Below, piece by piece: positions 45,589 to 54,197 of a stretch of DNA of 64,000 nucleotides. The DNA comes from Solibacillus sp. FSL R7-0682 (GTDB lineage Bacteria; Bacillota; Bacilli; Bacillales_A; Planococcaceae), in the NCBI RefSeq assembly GCF_038005985.1, contig NZ_JBBOUI010000001.1, positions 577,501 to 641,500 on the forward strand. Reading direction: 5' to 3'. The translations under genes and the position numbers were made by a program. Positions within the stretch are counted from its first letter, which is position 1, and every line of letters begins with the position of its first letter. The notes beneath the pieces are model-generated. The model had not been told where the DNA came from, did not search any database, and saw only the letters and a list, made by a program, of their open reading frames with translations.

Positions 45589-46440
45589 TTATTTAGCTGA
45601 GTCGAATTGTGTAAATGCTTCTTTTAAATCCTTATCTTTAACATCCACTTTTGCTTCTTTAATTAATTCCGCCATTTTTGTATCCCAGTCACCTTTAGTA
45701 GCAGCGATTGATTTGCGGATTTCTTCTTTTTTGTCCTCTAAAGTACCGTAATCTTTCACATCACGTTTTTCAGTTACCTCAATAATGTGGTAGCCGAAAT
45801 CTGATTTTACTGGCTCACTAATTGTGTTAAGTTCAAGTGCATACGCTGCATCATTGAACTCTTGTACCATTGTACCAACAGAGAACCAACCTAGTTCGCC
45901 ACCTTTTTCTTTTGAACCAGTATCAACTGAATTTTCCTTCGCTAATTTAGCGAAATCTTCACCAGCTTTTAATTTTGCAACTAGTTCTTTTGCTAATGCT
46001 TCGTCTTCAACTAAGATGTGACGAGCATTAAGCTCTTGAGAAGCTTGGTCGTAGTATTTTTGAATTTCTTCATCTGTAACTTCTACGTCAGCAACAGCTT
46101 TTTGTTGTAAAAGAGTGAAACGAATATTCGTTTTTAACGCATCCTCAGTTAAGTTGCTTTGAGCTAATGCAGCTTCATAACCTTCGCCGTACTGCTCTTT
46201 AACACCCTTTAGTTCCTCTTCGATTTCTTCATCTGTTACTTTGTATTTGTCATTTAAAATTTTCTCGACAACAACCTGCTGTAATAATTGGTCGCCAGCG
46301 ATATCCTTAATTTGGTTATAAAATTCTTCCTGAGTAATGTCACCAACGCTAGTTGAAACGACAACCTCATCACCAGGATTACTACATGCTGCTAAACCAA
46401 TTGATGCAGCAACTGTTAATGCGAAAAGAGTTTTTTTCAT
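45589..46440 (-). CDS. prsA: Foldase PrsA (parvulin-type peptidyl-prolyl isomerase lipoprotein)
   Basis: Membrane-anchored extracellular foldase that helps exported proteins fold after Sec translocation. The 283 residues comprise a lipoprotein signal (lipobox LAAC near 17-20), an N-terminal chaperone domain, a parvulin domain (about 135-225; ELNARHILVEDEALAKEL, GELGWFSVGTMVQEF, IIEVTEKRD) and a C-terminal helical extension. I start at ATG 46440 after AGGAGCG. In B. subtilis prsA also lies close to hpr and ecsAB, another secretion-related locus. Confidence 0.96.
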   Translation of the reverse strand: MKKTLFALTVAASIGLAACSNPGDEVVVSTSVGDITQEEFYNQIKDIAGDQLLQQVVVEKILNDKYKVTDEEIEEELKGVKEQYGEGYEAALAQSNLTEDALKTNIRFTLLQQKAVADVEVTDEEIQKYYDQASQELNARHILVEDEALAKELVAKLKAGEDFAKLAKENSVDTGSKEKGGELGWFSVGTMVQEFNDAAYALELNTISEPVKSDFGYHIIEVTEKRDVKDYGTLEDKKEEIRKSIAATKGDWDTKMAELIKEAKVDVKDKDLKEAFTQFDSAK

Positions 46441-46549
46441 TTTATATACGCTCCTAACTTTCATTTAATGCAATTGTAACTATAACATAAACGTTTCAAA
46501 AACAAAATGGTTGCACTACTGAATTGCCTAAGTTTTACAAACACACATG

Positions 46550-46558
46550 CATAGGATA
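46550..46558 (+). promoter_or_regulatory. Possible sigma-K-like -10 element
   Basis: CATAGGATA fits the CATANNNTA -10 consensus of sigma-K, 24 bases before the YjcZ-type gene, but no AC -35 element lies at the usual distance. Weak evidence for late-sporulation expression. Confidence 0.25.
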
Positions 46559-46582
46559 GTTTTAGAGAAGGGGGGTGACGTT

Positions 46583-46690
46583 ATGGGCGGCGGTGGCTAT
46601 AATGGCGGCGGCGGTTATGGTTCTGGATTTGCGTTAATAGTTGTATTATTCATCTTATTAATCATCGTAGGAGCAGCGTTTCTATACTAA
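46583..46690 (+). CDS. YjcZ family sporulation-type microprotein
   Basis: A 35-residue protein, [15 protein letters not shown] followed by one hydrophobic helix [20 protein letters not shown]. The glycine/tyrosine-rich head and the [13 protein letters not shown] tail are the hallmark of the YjcZ family, small membrane proteins found in spore formers. ATG start behind GGGGGGTGACG. Followed by a hairpin terminator at 46726-46771. Function unknown; family naming implies sporulation but direct proof is lacking for this gene. Confidence 0.85.
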   Translation: MGGGGYNGGGGYGSGFALIVVLFILLIIVGAAFLY

Positions 46691-46725
46691 CTCTCTAACA
46701 TAAGATGAGGCGTTAAAGGCTTTTT

Positions 46726-46771
46726 AAAGGTGGCGCAAAATCGTAACTAATGACGTTTGCGCGTCACCTTT
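46726..46771 (+). terminator. Terminator of the YjcZ-type gene
   Basis: AAAGGTGGCGCAAA pairs with TTTGCGCGTCACCTTT (short internal mismatch), with T-rich tail. Confidence 0.7.
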
Positions 46772-46804
46772 ATTTATGTTTTCTTTTGAATTTTATTTAA
46801 CAAG

Positions 46805-46990
46805 TTAAACAGCTAATAAAACTTCTACATATAGACTTACAAGTAAAATCGTAATAAGTACGTTAATCGTTCTGAAAATTTTTGGTTGCTTTTCTTCTGG
46901 TATCTCACGTCGATAACAAAGTGCAGCTGTCATACGATTGATTTGGAATAAGTATATTACTGAGAATAGGATTACAATAAGTAGTAGCAA
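46805..46990 (-). CDS. Small membrane protein of unknown function
   Basis: A 61-residue protein with two predicted membrane helices (LLLIVILFSVIYLFQI and TINVLITILLVSLYVEVLLA) joined by a basic loop (CYRREIPEEKQPKIFR). It starts at TTG 46990 with GAGGAGGA 7 bases upstream. Resembles the small membrane proteins of the B. subtilis yha region but I cannot assign a family with certainty. Confidence 0.65.
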   Translation of the reverse strand: MLLLIVILFSVIYLFQINRMTAALCYRREIPEEKQPKIFRTINVLITILLVSLYVEVLLAV

Positions 46991-47043
46991 AACTATTCCT
47001 CCTCTCTACAACTTAAGTTTCATGTATTATAAAAACACGCATA

Positions 47044-47586
47044 TTAAATATCAAGTGGTACTAATATTTCATAGCCCCTTGGTGTTTCCTCAATTATAGC
47101 ATTGTTTGGTGCAGACATTAAATTTTTCACATATAAAAAATCCATCAAACAAATACTACAATGATAAGCTAATAAAAAGCTAAAATAATGCGCATATTGA
47201 GGTACTGCAAACCCACCCCAAATGAACAAACTATTTAAAACAAAAAAGGGTGTGACTAGTGCTACGATATAAGTCCATTTTGGAATACTATTTTGCAACC
47301 GCATACGCACAATCGGTACGAAATGATATTGGATTTTAAAACGATATTTAATAGAGTGTCGGTGTTTAAATAAAGCAACATAATGCAGTGCCTTATGCAA
47401 TGGATAAATAAAAGGCGAAATTAACACAAGTAACCATAGAAAACGATCCATATGGCGCCCAGTAAAATTAAAGCTAAAAAGTATATAAGAGAAACAAAAT
47501 ACTAATACGAATAAAATGATTGATAACAAATAAAGTCTAGTTGTACCATATTCCCGTTCAATATTGATTGTTTTCCAGCAGTGCAC
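47044..47586 (-). CDS. DUF3267 family membrane protein
   Basis: A 180-residue protein with about four membrane helices and the DUF3267 pattern HKALHYVALFKHRHSIKYRF, in which histidines near a membrane helix recall site-2-protease-like HEXXH proteins although the Glu of that motif is absent here (HKALH). Start set at GTG 47586 because AGGAGG is 6 bases upstream; an ATG at 47592 abuts the site. Position between the prsA region and hpr matches B. subtilis yhaJ-like genes; function unknown. Confidence 0.78.
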   Translation of the reverse strand: MHCWKTINIEREYGTTRLYLLSIILFVLVFCFSYILFSFNFTGRHMDRFLWLLVLISPFIYPLHKALHYVALFKHRHSIKYRFKIQYHFVPIVRMRLQNSIPKWTYIVALVTPFFVLNSLFIWGGFAVPQYAHYFSFLLAYHCSICLMDFLYVKNLMSAPNNAIIEETPRGYEILVPLDI

Positions 47587-47683
47587 AAACATCCTCCTAA
47601 AAAAAGCCTAAATATGTTATGTCATTGATACTAATAGGTTAAACATCTTAAAACAACTATAATCGAAATCAGCAAAATAAAAA

Positions 47684-47722
47684 AGAAACGACATCAAATA
47701 AATTGAGTGCCATTTCTTTTAA
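47684..47722 (-). terminator. Terminator of hpr
   Basis: Minus-strand AAAAGAAATGGCA pairs with TGTCGTTTCTTTT (one G-T and one mismatch), followed by T-rich sequence. Confidence 0.6.
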
Positions 47723-47732
47723 CTTAAGGAAA

Positions 47733-48284
47733 TTAAATTTTTGTTGTAGGTCGACCTGTTTCATCGATCGTTTCCTTAAAGTTCATGAAGGAGCGTTCAA
47801 AAATTTCGATAAAGTCATCTCCATAAATATTACGGATAACAGCCATCACATCTAAAAACTCTGGGAATCTACCATAAATCTCTTTTAATGGTAATGAGCC
47901 TTCTAAAATAGTATGTTCTGTATCGTGATAGTGCTCATACATGCGTAAAATCAATTCAGAGCCAGCAGGTGTTAGCTCTACATATGTATTACGCTTGTCC
48001 TCATCACGTTTTGAAAATGTTAGTAAACCACGTTCTTCTAATTTTTTTGAGAAATTGAAGGCTGTAGATACATGCATGACGCCAAATTTAGCCACATCAG
48101 AAATCGAGGCGCCTTTTAAGTGATAAGAAATCCATAAAATGTGATGTTCATTAATGTTCAAATCAAAAGGCTTTATCCATGTTTGCCAATCTTTTTCAAT
48201 AGCTTTCCAAAGCGCTTTTGATAGCTGTGCAACGCGTTGGCTAAATAGCATAGCCTCTCTTTGTGAGTATAAATCTTCCGTCAA
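47733..48284 (-). CDS. hpr: Transition-state regulator Hpr (ScoC), MarR family
   Basis: A winged-helix repressor of exoprotease, sporulation and transport genes at the transition to stationary phase. The 183 residues keep the Hpr core [31 protein letters not shown] and the DNA-recognition segment [19 protein letters not shown], nearly identical to the B. subtilis protein. The C-terminal tail is about 20 residues shorter than in B. subtilis. Start: TTG 48284 lies 6 bases after AAGGTG; GTG 48293 is part of that site. Located with yhaH, trpP, hit and ecsAB as in B. subtilis. Confidence 0.95.
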   Translation of the reverse strand: MTEDLYSQREAMLFSQRVAQLSKALWKAIEKDWQTWIKPFDLNINEHHILWISYHLKGASISDVAKFGVMHVSTAFNFSKKLEERGLLTFSKRDEDKRNTYVELTPAGSELILRMYEHYHDTEHTILEGSLPLKEIYGRFPEFLDVMAVIRNIYGDDFIEIFERSFMNFKETIDETGRPTTKI

Positions 48285-48473
48285 AACAATCACCTTCTTC
48301 TTTCCATTAGCATTTTAAAATATTATAGCAATAAAAGAAAAAACTTTAAAGTTCCAAAATTTGAATAATTGAATATTGCTTAAAAAATGCTAAAAAAAGA
48401 TATTATTAGGATTAAACTGCATGTTTTTTAGAAGGTGAATAGTATTATTTGACTATAGATGAATGGTTATTCA

Positions 48474-48842
48474 TTAAATATTATTTTTGTCTGAAGGGAT
48501 ATTTTTCTCGATTTCACTTATAGAATTCTGTAAACCTTCAATTTCTTGTTTTAATCTTGCAGTTTGAGGCTGGATTTCTTCTGTGAAGTTAGAAAAAGTG
48601 TCCTTCAAATCATTTATTATTGTAGGGATATTATTTTGGGCTTCTGATTTTAGTGCAGTGACAGAATAGGATACATTTTGAATTTCTGATTTTATTTCTT
48701 GTAGTTTTGATTTTGCATTAACAGAATTGCTTAAAATATTTTGACGGAGCTGGGCGCCAGATTGCGGTGCAGAAAATAAAACAACTGCAGCCCCACTTAT
48801 TAGTCCAGTCGTTAATCCTAAAATGAATGTTTTTGCGTTCAT
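48474..48842 (-). CDS. yhaH: YtxH-domain protein YhaH
   Basis: A 122-residue YtxH-type protein: an N-terminal hydrophobic helix (FILGLTTGLISGAAVVLFSA) with the family motif SAPQSGAQLRQ, then a long amphipathic coiled-coil-like tail. Probably membrane-associated and facing the cytoplasm. B. subtilis YhaH belongs to the general stress group; that regulation is not shown here. ATG start after AAAGGATG. Upstream of hpr on the same strand with a 190-base gap. Confidence 0.87.
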   Translation of the reverse strand: MNAKTFILGLTTGLISGAAVVLFSAPQSGAQLRQNILSNSVNAKSKLQEIKSEIQNVSYSVTALKSEAQNNIPTIINDLKDTFSNFTEEIQPQTARLKQEIEGLQNSISEIEKNIPSDKNNI

Positions 48843-48928
48843 ATTATTTCATCCTTTCGAAGTAAGCATTTTACTATCTAAATCCATTTCCAAAATCTAC
48901 TTCTATTAAACCATGAATTGATAAAATG

Positions 48929-48972
48929 AAAAAGAAGCTACTTTGCTAATGGTTTTTAGCAAAATAGCTTCT
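48929..48972 (-). terminator. Terminator of trpP
   Basis: Minus-strand AGAAGCTATTTTGCTAA pairs with TTAGCAAAGTAGCTTCT (one mismatch), followed by TTTTC. Confidence 0.82.
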
Positions 48973-48979
48973 ATCAAAA

Positions 48980-49513
48980 TTAAGCCTGTGACAAAGATGT
49001 TTGGAAGTTTGAACGCTTTAATAATTTCACGATAATCGGGAAAATGACTAGGAAAGCAATTACATTAAATGCGACTGCTGGTAAGACTACTCCTGTGAAT
49101 AATACGATAAAAGTCGAACCTACATCTGTTCCCATTGCCAATAATGCAACAGATAAAAACACAATACCAGAAATTAATGTGCCGAACCCAACTAAAATTG
49201 CTGAAACAACAATGTTTGAAACGACCTTTTTTAATACTAGTACAAGTGCTAAGAAAACAAATGCTGTGACAAATTTATCGATAATATTAGGAATAAATCC
49301 TGCAGGGAAAGTTGTAAACAAACCCGATAGGACACCCGCACTGACACCTAACAAAAAGGTTTCTTTAAATGTAGGGAATAGTAAAATCCCAATAAACATC
49401 ATCGTTAATATGAAGTCCGGCTTCATTCCTTGCACAAATCCTGGCACAACGATATATAACGCCGTCCCGACACCAATTAATAGCGCCATAAAAACTAAAT
49501 TTTTTGTATTCAT
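48980..49513 (-). CDS. trpP: Tryptophan transporter TrpP
   Basis: A 177-residue, five- to six-helix membrane protein of the TrpP/YhaG type. Motifs VVPGFVQGMKPDFILTMMF, TTFPAGFIPNIIDKF and AVAFNVIAFLVIFP are typical. It imports tryptophan. ATG start with GGAGACGAG upstream. In B. subtilis its translation is blocked by TRAP bound to NAG repeats over the ribosome binding site; a comparable NAG-repeat run is present here. Confidence 0.93.
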   Translation of the reverse strand: MNTKNLVFMALLIGVGTALYIVVPGFVQGMKPDFILTMMFIGILLFPTFKETFLLGVSAGVLSGLFTTFPAGFIPNIIDKFVTAFVFLALVLVLKKVVSNIVVSAILVGFGTLISGIVFLSVALLAMGTDVGSTFIVLFTGVVLPAVAFNVIAFLVIFPIIVKLLKRSNFQTSLSQA

Positions 49514-49543
49514 CTGTCTCGTCTCCTCTAACTTTTCTAAGCT
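49514..49543 (-). promoter_or_regulatory. Possible TRAP-binding NAG repeat run over the trpP ribosome binding site
   Basis: The trpP leader on the minus strand reads TAG-ct-TAG-aa-AAG-t-TAG-ag-GAG-ac-GAG-a-CAG just before ATG: seven NAG triplets at 1-2 base spacing, overlapping GGAG. TRAP (MtrB) prefers GAG and TAG triplets 2-3 bases apart. Whether this genome has mtrB is not visible. Confidence 0.45.
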
Positions 49544-49652
49544 AATTTGGTTTTCCTAATGTGCACTCGTTGCCATTAGCGAAAACTTATTCAAATTGTA
49601 CGTCGATTTTGTTGAAATTGCAATACAATAGAAGTTTAGTAAAATTTGAATA

Positions 49653-50066
49653 TTATAGATTTTCTTTAATTTTTTCTGATAGTGTTGTTAGTATTGGGAA
49701 TTCAACTTCATCAGCATTCCACTCAACGTTAATCCCATCAGTCTCATCGTAGCGAGGGATTAAATGTAGGTGGTAATGGAAAATTGTTTGGCCTGCCTCT
49801 GCACCATTATTATTTAACGTATTCATACCTACTGGATTAAAGGCGGCTTTAATAGCATTTGCAACTTTTGGTGCTGCTGCATATAAATTACGTGCAACGT
49901 CTTCTGGCATTTCAAATAAATCTTTACAATGTGCTTTTGGAATTAATAATGTATGCCCTTTGGTTACTGGCATAATATTCATAAAGGCATAGACATGCTC
50001 GTCCTCATAGACTTTTAAACTTGGTACTTCACCAGCAATAATTTTACAAAATAAGCAATCGCTCAT
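49653..50066 (-). CDS. hit: HIT family hydrolase
   Basis: A 137-residue nucleotide-binding hydrolase of the Hint branch. The N-terminal CLFCKIIAGEVPS supplies two zinc-type cysteines and the histidine triad is HYHLHLIPRY near residue 99. It likely hydrolyses adenosine phosphoramidates or related substrates. Start at ATG 50066, 8 bases after GAGGAG; GTG 50075 overlaps that site. Divergent from ecsA, as in B. subtilis. Confidence 0.95.
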   Translation of the reverse strand: MSDCLFCKIIAGEVPSLKVYEDEHVYAFMNIMPVTKGHTLLIPKAHCKDLFEMPEDVARNLYAAAPKVANAIKAAFNPVGMNTLNNNGAEAGQTIFHYHLHLIPRYDETDGINVEWNADEVEFPILTTLSEKIKENL

Positions 50067-50245
50067 TTTTTTCACTCCTCACATGAAATTTTTTTCTCTA
50101 TTTTATCATATGTAGTATGGAAATTAACTTTTCCAAAGGGAAATTCTTCACTAAATGCTATAAATCACAAAGGTAGTAGGGACATTCAGTGTAAATATGT
50201 ATTAGCTTTTGATAAACTAAATTTTAGAAAAGAGGAGTGACGACT

Positions 50246-50995
50246 GTGACAATATTACAATTACAAAATGTAACAGGTGGCTATACTCGAAAACCTGTTA
50301 TTCAAGATTTGTCTTTTGAAATAAATAAAGGTGAGCTTGTTGGACTAATTGGATTAAACGGAGCAGGTAAAAGTACAACGATTAAACACATTATTGGCAC
50401 ACTTTTACCGCGTGAAGGAGAAATTCGTTTAAATGGTGTAACGCTACAGGAAAATATGGACAAGTATCGTTCAAGCTTCTCATACATTCCTGAAACGCCT
50501 GTCCTTTATGAAGAGCTGACATTAAAAGAGCATTTAGAATTAACAGCGATGGCATATGGATTAGATGAAAAAATGTTAGCAAGCCGTTCGGAAGTTCTAC
50601 TTAAAGAGTTTCGAATGGAAAAGCGTTTAAATTGGTTCCCATCCCATTTTTCAAAGGGGATGCGTCAAAAAGTAATGATTATGTGTGCCTTTTTAGTTAA
50701 TCCAAGCCTTTATATTATTGATGAGCCATTTGTAGGGTTAGACCCGCTTGGTATTCAATCATTACTTGATCAAATGGATGAGAAGAAGAAAAGTGGCGCT
50801 TCGATTTTGATGTCGACACATATTTTATCAACAGCTGAAAAACATTGTGACCGAATTATTTTGCTACATGAGGGACGCGTTCGTGCACAAGGAACAATGA
50901 AGGATTTACGAAAAGCATTCAATATGCCTACAGCTTCATTAGATGACTTGTACATTGCGATGGCGAAGGAGCAAGACGATGAACAACATGCATAA
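50246..50995 (+). CDS. ecsA: ABC transporter ATP-binding protein EcsA
   Basis: ATPase of the Ecs transporter, which in B. subtilis affects protein secretion, intramembrane proteolysis (RasP) and competence. The 249 residues show Walker A LIGLNGAGKSTTIK, the Q-loop region YIPETPVLYEELTLKEHLEL, signature HFSKGMRQKVMIM and Walker B LYIIDEPFVGLDP. Start: GTG 50246, 8 bases after AGAGGAG; the earlier GTG 50237 overlaps that site. ecsB overlaps its end by 17 bases. Confidence 0.96.
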   Translation: MTILQLQNVTGGYTRKPVIQDLSFEINKGELVGLIGLNGAGKSTTIKHIIGTLLPREGEIRLNGVTLQENMDKYRSSFSYIPETPVLYEELTLKEHLELTAMAYGLDEKMLASRSEVLLKEFRMEKRLNWFPSHFSKGMRQKVMIMCAFLVNPSLYIIDEPFVGLDPLGIQSLLDQMDEKKKSGASILMSTHILSTAEKHCDRIILLHEGRVRAQGTMKDLRKAFNMPTASLDDLYIAMAKEQDDEQHA

Positions 50996-52157
50996 CGTTT
51001 GGGCAAAGCGCTTTGAGCATTATATAGGCGAAGTAATGAAATATATGCGCTTCGTCTTTACTGGGCATATTGCAATTGTGCTAGTTTTTATTATAGGAGC
51101 GGGTGGCTATCAATATAGTGAATGGTTAAAAGTTGTACAGCCAGATTTTCCAGCAGAATGGCTAATTGCTATCGTTATCGGTGTCCTCGTAACATTTAGT
51201 CGACCAGTTACCTTATTAAAGCAGCCTGACCAAGTATATTTACTTCCATTAGAGAGTCAAATGAAAAGTTACTTTAAAAAGGCTATGAACTGGACGTTTT
51301 GGTCACAACTATTACTTCCGACCGTATTATTTATTGTTTCAATCCCTTTATTAAAAGAAGTAACTGAGCTTTCTGTTGCTGAAATTTGGTCTGTTGTTGT
51401 GTTTATTATTGTATTAAAATACCTTAACGTGCGTAGCGAGTTTTATTATCGCTATGTTAGTCGTGGGCATTCGATTGCGTTAGACCGTATTGTTCGAATT
51501 GCCGTATCTATTCTAGCGATACAATCATTTTTAACGGATGGATTATTTGGCGCTGTGTTTTTAGTGATGCTCGCTTATTACGCCTTTACATTAAATAAAA
51601 AAATGATCAATCAACCCGTACCGTACGAGCACTTTATTTCACTAGAACAAAATCGAATGATGAGCTTTTATCGATTCGCCAATTACTTTACAGACGTACC
51701 ACATTTAAAAGGGTCCATTAAGCGCCGAGCTTGGCTAGATGTGCTTTATAAAGGCATTTCATTCAAAAAGGAAAATACGCAAGCTTATTTAGTGTATCGT
51801 ACATTTGTACGTACAGATGATCACTTTTATTTATGGGTGCGATTAACAGTAATAGCTGCTATTGTGGCAATGTTTATTACGATACCGTTTGTCACATGGA
51901 TTGTTGTAGCGGCAATGGCATTTGCGACAACATTACAGTTAAAATATGCGCTCATGTCTGCAGGCGAATTCCGTATGGATATGCTCTATCCAATACCACG
52001 TGAAACCCGTAAGCAGGCAGTTGCCAAATTACTCCGATTATTAGCGTTTATACAAGCCGTACTTGTTATGCTTAGCGCAATTATGCAGCCTCAATTTTAT
52101 ATTATTCCTGTCGTGATTCTCGTTGTCAGTGAGATCACATTAAGGATGTCAAAATAA
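50979..52157 (+). CDS. ecsB: ABC transporter membrane protein EcsB
   Basis: Membrane component of Ecs. The 392 residues contain roughly six to eight hydrophobic helices in two blocks (about 30-165 and 285-390) with a basic central loop (SIKRRAWLDVLYKGISFKKE). ATG 50979 lies inside ecsA with AAGGAG 7 bases upstream, giving translational coupling; the frame extending to 50943 is not used. The third gene ecsC is not adjacent: the next gene is a convergent flagellin. Confidence 0.94.
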   Translation: MNNMHNVWAKRFEHYIGEVMKYMRFVFTGHIAIVLVFIIGAGGYQYSEWLKVVQPDFPAEWLIAIVIGVLVTFSRPVTLLKQPDQVYLLPLESQMKSYFKKAMNWTFWSQLLLPTVLFIVSIPLLKEVTELSVAEIWSVVVFIIVLKYLNVRSEFYYRYVSRGHSIALDRIVRIAVSILAIQSFLTDGLFGAVFLVMLAYYAFTLNKKMINQPVPYEHFISLEQNRMMSFYRFANYFTDVPHLKGSIKRRAWLDVLYKGISFKKENTQAYLVYRTFVRTDDHFYLWVRLTVIAAIVAMFITIPFVTWIVVAAMAFATTLQLKYALMSAGEFRMDMLYPIPRETRKQAVAKLLRLLAFIQAVLVMLSAIMQPQFYIIPVVILVVSEITLRMSK

Positions 52158-52201
52158 AAATAGAGCGGTTAGCGAATAAAAAGCTAACTGCTCTATTTTT
52201 T
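52156..52201. terminator. Bidirectional terminator between ecsB and flagellin gene
   Basis: Stem AAAAATAGAGC.GTTAGC/GCTAAC.GCTCTATTTTT with nine-base loop and T tract on both strands. Confidence 0.88.
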
Positions 52202-53029
52202 AAGCCCAGTATTTAACAGATTTAAAATGGAATAGGCTTGTTGCATATGAAGTTTCATTGCATATTGAGTTGCCTGCATTAAAATACTTGCTTTTGCAAA
52301 GTTCATCATTTCTTTTGCAATATCCGCGTCACGAATACGAGATTCGGCTGCCGATAAGTTTTCAGATGTATTCATTGTTACATTGTAAGCATGCTCTAAT
52401 CGGTTTTGGTAAGCCCCTAATCGCGAACGCTCCATCGAAGTTTGCCTTAGTGAAGCATCAAGAGCTGAAATCGATTTTTCTGCATCCTCTCTTGTAGCAA
52501 TAGATAATTGATCCATGCCTAAAGAATTACTGCTTACTTCACCAATTAACACCTCAATCGTTTGCCCACTATTTGCTCCTACTTGGAGTTTTAAGCCTTG
52601 ATCCTTATAGTCACCATTGAGTAAAGTACGTGTATTAAATTCCGTATCTGTTGAAATGCGCGTAATTTCTTTCTTTAATTCTTGAAATTCAATGTCGATT
52701 AATTTTCTGTCATCATCGGTGAGAGTATCACTAGCAGCTTGAACAGACAATTCACGCATTCGCTGGATGATTGCATGGGTTTCGTTTAGTGCACCTTCTG
52801 CTGTTTGAATTAAAGAAATGCCATCTTGAATATTTTTGCCAGCCATATTTAACCCATGAATTTGAGCTCGCATTTTTTCGGAAATCGCAAGTCCAGCTGC
52901 ATCGTCTGCAGCACTATTAATACGATAGCCTGTAGAAATACGGTACAACGCTTTATTCATGGCGTTATAGTTACGCGTATAATTATTGTAAATTGTTAAT
53001 CCCGTAGCACTCCAGCTACCAATTCGCAT
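52193..53029 (-). CDS. Flagellin
   Basis: A 278-residue short flagellin. The N-terminal D0/D1 helices (STGYRINSAADDAAGLAISE, IQDGISLIQTAEGALNETH, MRELSVQAASDTLTDDDR) and the C-terminal D1 helix (ENLSAAESRIRDADIAKEMM) are intact, while the variable middle is minimal. The last residues (YSILNLLNTGLKK) diverge from the usual Q-x-V-L-x-LL-R ending. ATG 53029 follows GGAGGTG. A sigma-D-like promoter precedes it. No fliD, fliS, csrA or other motility gene is nearby, so this is a stand-alone, possibly secondary flagellin. Confidence 0.93.
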   Translation of the reverse strand: MRIGSWSATGLTIYNNYTRNYNAMNKALYRISTGYRINSAADDAAGLAISEKMRAQIHGLNMAGKNIQDGISLIQTAEGALNETHAIIQRMRELSVQAASDTLTDDDRKLIDIEFQELKKEITRISTDTEFNTRTLLNGDYKDQGLKLQVGANSGQTIEVLIGEVSSNSLGMDQLSIATREDAEKSISALDASLRQTSMERSRLGAYQNRLEHAYNVTMNTSENLSAAESRIRDADIAKEMMNFAKASILMQATQYAMKLHMQQAYSILNLLNTGLKK

Positions 53030-53061
53030 AGTGCTCACCTCCAAAAAGATATTTGTTTATA

Positions 53062-53088
53062 GTATCGGTTGGTAAAATAAATAATTTA
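53062..53088 (-). promoter_or_regulatory. Sigma-D-like promoter of the flagellin gene
   Basis: Minus strand TAAA (53085-53088), exactly 15 bases, ACCGATAC (53062-53069), close to the sigma-D consensus TAAA-N15-GCCGATAT (six of eight in the -10). It overlaps the stop codon of the upstream chrA gene. Confidence 0.68.
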
Positions 53089-53613
53089 TAAGAAAAAACC
53101 ACCGATTAATAAGCCTGCTGCGATAACAAACGCCGGATGAATGTTTCGTTTTTCTAAGGCTAAATAACTTGCAATTACAAGTAAGATTGTCGGCACTATT
53201 GAGATTAATTCATATGAAGTTTGCAAAAAATCAAAAGTTAACGTTAGTAATAATACGGCAATTGCTGGTAAGACAAAATTTGATAATCGCTTAACACGCG
53301 GAGAATTCCGATATTTGTATAATAAGTTTAATAATATAAGCATCAATGCTAAGGAAGGACCAATCGTTGCAAATAAAGCGATTGCACTCCCGGCAATACC
53401 TGCTACTTCAAAGCCAATATAACCGGCCATTTTTGTTGCAATCGGTCCGGGTAGAGAATTGGCAAGGGCTAGAAATTCACTAAATTCAGTTTTCGTCATC
53501 CAGCCATATTTATCTACCACCTCATGTTCAATAAGTGGAATAGCAGAAGGGCCACCACCATACGCAAGAATATTTGGGAAAAAGAACGCCAAAAATAGTT
53601 GGAAGTACGTCAT
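53086..53613 (-). CDS. Short-chain chromate transporter subunit (ChrA family)
   Basis: A 175-residue half-size CHR transporter with five to six helices. Family motifs: FPNILAYGGGPSAIPLIEHEVV near the start, then WMTKTEFSEFLALANSLPGP and ATKMAGYIGFEVAG. Half-size CHR proteins work as pairs in opposite membrane orientation. Its ATG overlaps the upstream half's stop by four bases (ATGA). Chromate export is the named function; sulfate-like or other anions are possible. Confidence 0.88.
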   Translation of the reverse strand: MTYFQLFLAFFFPNILAYGGGPSAIPLIEHEVVDKYGWMTKTEFSEFLALANSLPGPIATKMAGYIGFEVAGIAGSAIALFATIGPSLALMLILLNLLYKYRNSPRVKRLSNFVLPAIAVLLLTLTFDFLQTSYELISIVPTILLVIASYLALEKRNIHPAFVIAAGLLIGGFFL

Positions 53614-54164
53614 GAGGCATCCTCCTCTCTTTTAACAGGTAATGCAAATGCTAGAACAAGTAAAGCGGCGATAATAATGCCAGGGTGAATATTTAATAAT
53701 ACAATGCCGACAAAGCTAAAGATAAAAATAACACTAGCAATTTTTATTCCTAAGGAGGCTTTGGATTTCTTTATAAAGTCCCATGTTAAAACACCCATCA
53801 TTACAGCAACAATTGGAATAACTCCATTGGTCATCCCGCTAACAAATTTTGAATGGCTAAATTGTTTTAATGAACTAAGTAAAATAATTAATATAATTAC
53901 AGTTGGTAAAGCTGTGGCAATAATTGCATTAATAAGTCCAAGCCATCCACCAACACGATAACCAATATAGCCAGCCATTTTTGTCGCAATTGGTCCAGGC
54001 AATGTATTCCCAATAGAGATCACATCTGAAAATTCTTCATCTGTCATCCATTCGAAGTTTTTTACGACTTCTTTATGTACAAGTGGAATGGTTGTTGGCC
54101 CACCACCAAAACCTAAAATACCTGATCTAAAAAAAGCGATGAAAATATCACGCTGCCTTTTCAC
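53610..54164 (-). CDS. Short-chain chromate transporter subunit (ChrA family)
   Basis: A 184-residue half-size CHR protein, first of the pair. It shows GFGGGPTTIPLVHKEVVKNF, WMTDEEFSDVISIGNTLPGP and ATKMAGYIGYRVGG. It is paralogous to the downstream half and translationally coupled with it, equivalent to the ywrA/ywrB (chr3) arrangement of B. subtilis. ATG start with AGGAGG upstream. No chromate-responsive regulator is adjacent. Confidence 0.88.
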   Translation of the reverse strand: MKRQRDIFIAFFRSGILGFGGGPTTIPLVHKEVVKNFEWMTDEEFSDVISIGNTLPGPIATKMAGYIGYRVGGWLGLINAIIATALPTVIILIILLSSLKQFSHSKFVSGMTNGVIPIVAVMMGVLTWDFIKKSKASLGIKIASVIFIFSFVGIVLLNIHPGIIIAALLVLAFALPVKREEDAS

Positions 54165-54197
54165 GGCATTTCCTCCTAACTAATGATTAGAAATTAG

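Noticed and set aside
48460..48477. Second FadR-like palindrome TGAATGGTTATTCATTAA
   Set aside because: Two mismatches to the consensus, located over the 3' end of yhaH and not near a fatty acid gene; likely chance in AT-rich sequence, although it lies upstream of hpr.
54100..54164. Possible pbpF remnant between hmoB and hemE as in B. subtilis
   Set aside because: The hmoB-hemE gap is about 200 bases and shows no penicillin-binding protein motif in any frame.
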